In this document: positions 63,877 through 64,000 of the stretch, piece after piece
How the letters are laid out: the number at the start of each line of letters is the position of its first letter
How positions within the stretch are numbered: position 1 is the first letter of the stretch
Origin: Planctomycetota bacterium
GTDB taxonomy: Bacteria; Planctomycetota; Planctomycetia; Pirellulales; Lacipirellulaceae
Assembly (NCBI GenBank): GCA_024278955.1
Contig: JAJRSE010000074.1
Location: forward strand, 29,792 to 93,791
Direction: 5' to 3'
DNA: 64,000 bases
Position numbers and translations under genes: made by a program
Notes under the pieces: model-generated
The model's input: the letters and a program-made list of their open reading frames with translations, nothing else
Database searches by the model: none
What the model was told of the DNA's origin: nothing

Positions 63877-64000
63877 TTCCAAAAACGGACAAATCCCTCT
63901 AGGTGAACGCAAGCTCCCTCTGGTACATGACTTGAGTCAAACCACGTCATCTCCAAGGAGGGAGCCATGCGTTCACGCAGAGAGTATATCATCACGAAGG
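63874..64000 (+). mobile_element. Probable insertion sequence, left end (continues beyond the window)
   Basis: The sequence change at about 63870-63880, in the middle of a toxin gene, is the probable end of an insertion sequence. An open frame with a strong ribosome site (AAGGAGGG) then starts at 63967 and reads MRSRREYIITK up to the edge. I recall similar starts in planctomycete IS481-like or integrase-core transposases, but only 11 residues are available. The exact terminal repeat cannot be defined from one end. Confidence 0.6.
63967..64000 (+). CDS. Putative transposase, N-terminal fragment
   Basis: Only 11 codons are in the window. The start is supported by AAGGAGGG ten bases upstream. 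See the mobile-element entry for the reasoning about its identity. Confidence 0.5.
   Translation, partial: MRSRREYIITK

Overview
The window comes from a planctomycete, most probably of the order Pirellulales. The evidence is a DUF1559 prepilin-like protein, a small CPTCG zinc-ribbon protein of a type I associate with planctomycetes, secreted PQQ-like propellers and squalene-cyclase-repeat proteins, Hanks-type kinases, a Tat-dependent Gfo/Idh/MocA oxidoreductase next to a DoxX-like membrane protein, and the futalosine menaquinone genes mqnA and mqnC. Gene starts include GTG and TTG, and many genes lack a clear Shine-Dalgarno sequence. The assignment rests on protein families alone.

Left edge (1-2.7 kb): a secreted prenyltransferase/squalene-oxidase-repeat protein runs off the edge on the minus strand. 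A tRNA-Phe follows, with a good sigma70-type promoter, then an intergenic palindromic repeat and an HU-like DNA-binding protein gene with a strong ribosome site.

Central cluster (2.77-26.7 kb): twelve co-directional genes with short gaps or overlaps form a MoxR/DUF58/BatA/vWA cluster. It has unusual additions: a 1,537-residue double PQQ-propeller/TPR protein, a second squalene-cyclase-repeat protein, two coiled-coil proteins, an NPCBM-domain protein, a tandem HtrA protease whose second protease domain is degenerate, and a further HtrA-like protein that has lost all three catalytic residues and carries a degenerate alpha/beta-hydrolase-like tail. Nearly all the products have signal peptides or membrane anchors, so I infer an envelope quality-control or assembly machine powered by a cytoplasmic AAA ATPase. 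This is the best candidate in the window for an under-described system.

Middle (26.7-47.9 kb): a DoxX-like/oxidoreductase pair, a D-2-hydroxyacid dehydrogenase, two Ser/Thr kinases, a tandem pair of membrane-anchored paralogues preceded by a relic of a membrane-protein gene, a DUF1559 protein, a TolC-like fragment, dihydrouridine synthase, an RluA-type pseudouridine synthase, Maf, a family 2 glycosyltransferase, a second oxidoreductase lacking the EKP motif, transketolase, a hemolysin III-type membrane protein and a large secreted protein of unknown function.

Right part (47.9-64 kb): on the minus strand lie an amidohydrolase (possible aminodeoxyfutalosine deaminase), an ABC exporter whose permease is fused to a CPBP protease, mqnC-mqnA, a second ABC exporter operon and aroA. 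A molybdopterin oxidoreductase follows on the plus strand. At the right edge is an antitoxin gene whose ParE-like toxin partner stops after 22 codons, where what looks like an insertion sequence begins.

Three intergenic regions (19.35, 39.79 and 49.26 kb) hold unrelated sequences built to the same plan: facing ends made of short degenerate repeats with an exact 9-bp period. I found no name for them.
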